Shown here piece by piece: positions 16,569 to 16,651 of a stretch of 16,651 nt of DNA (its first letter is position 1; each line of letters opens with the position of its first letter). Both the position numbers and the translations under genes were made by a program. The stretch is from an uncultured Bacteroides sp. (lineage in GTDB: Bacteria; Bacteroidota; Bacteroidia; Bacteroidales; Bacteroidaceae), in contig CAMTFK010000091.1 of assembly GCA_947071285.1 (NCBI GenBank), forward strand, positions 1-16,651, in the 5' to 3' direction. The notes under the pieces were generated by a model. It saw only the letters and a program-made list of their open reading frames with translations, was not told the DNA's origin and made no database searches.

Positions 16569-16606
16569 GCAACCACCTTCACTTTTTTGCTTGATTAGAA
16601 TAAAAA

Positions 16607-16651
16607 CTGTCTCTTATACACATCTCCGAGCCCACGAGACATGCGCAGATC
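16607..16651. other. unremoved Illumina Nextera adapter at the contig end
   Basis: The bases 16607-16625 are CTGTCTCTTATACACATCT, the 19-bp Tn5 mosaic end used in Nextera kits. They are followed by CCGAGCCCACGAGAC (16626-16640), the rest of the Nextera read-2 adapter, then an 8-base index ATGCGCAG (16641-16648; I recall this as i7 index N722) and ATC (16649-16651), the start of the P7 primer. This is library DNA, not genome. Genuine sequence ends at or near 16606. Confidence 0.97.

Noticed and set aside
16498..16572. N-terminal extension of SusB to an ATG at 16572
   Set aside because: The predicted -7 box (16561-16568) would lie inside the coding region, and the start at 16497 gives the standard signal peptide and the same residue numbering as known SusB.
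16607..16625. Tn5 transposon end, suggesting a mobile element
   Set aside because: The 19-bp mosaic end is a laboratory-optimised sequence and is followed by adapter, index and P7 bases, so it is from library preparation and not from a natural insertion.

Overview
This looks like the end of an assembled contig from a gut Bacteroides. The evidence is a nearly complete starch-utilization (Sus) locus, Bacteroides-type -7 promoter boxes (TAnnTTTG), AT-rich leaders without strong Shine-Dalgarno sequences, and surface-lipoprotein signals. The species is not Bacteroides thetaiotaomicron in the strict sense. The SusB protein matches the B. thetaiotaomicron enzyme in length and catalytic numbering, but the amylase has a different domain layout, like the B. 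ovatus type. A B. ovatus/B. xylanisolvens-like species is my inference.

Left part (1-4167, + strand): the tail of an unidentified upstream gene; a promoter region with a 14-bp inverted repeat; a secreted family 2 glycoside hydrolase (218-2857) that ends at an intrinsic terminator; then a likely two-gene housekeeping unit made of a MIP18/DUF59-family Fe-S assembly protein (3019-3330) and the lipid A enzyme LpxH (3403-4167). A long hairpin at 4218-4272 can terminate both this unit and the converging sus operon.

Right part (16497-4333, - strand): a six-gene operon in the order susB-susC-susD-susE-susF-susG. The deduced division of labour follows the known Sus model. The surface lipoproteins SusD, SusE and SusF hold starch, and the surface amylase SusG cuts it. 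The TonB-dependent porin SusC with its SusD lid imports the oligosaccharides, and periplasmic SusB (GH97) releases glucose. The genes are 25-35 bp apart from susC to susF. The gap is 105 bp before susC and 163 bp before susG. The susF-susG gap holds a striking 21-bp hairpin with no T-tract, which may lower or stabilise susG expression.

The last 45 bases (16607-16651) are not bacterial. They are Illumina Nextera transposase adapter plus an 8-base index plus the first bases of the P7 primer, left in the assembly. The contig therefore ends artificially in the susB upstream region, and susA and susR, normally found there, are out of view. No RNA genes, CRISPR arrays or insertion sequences were seen, and no gene-free stretch exceeds 300 bases.
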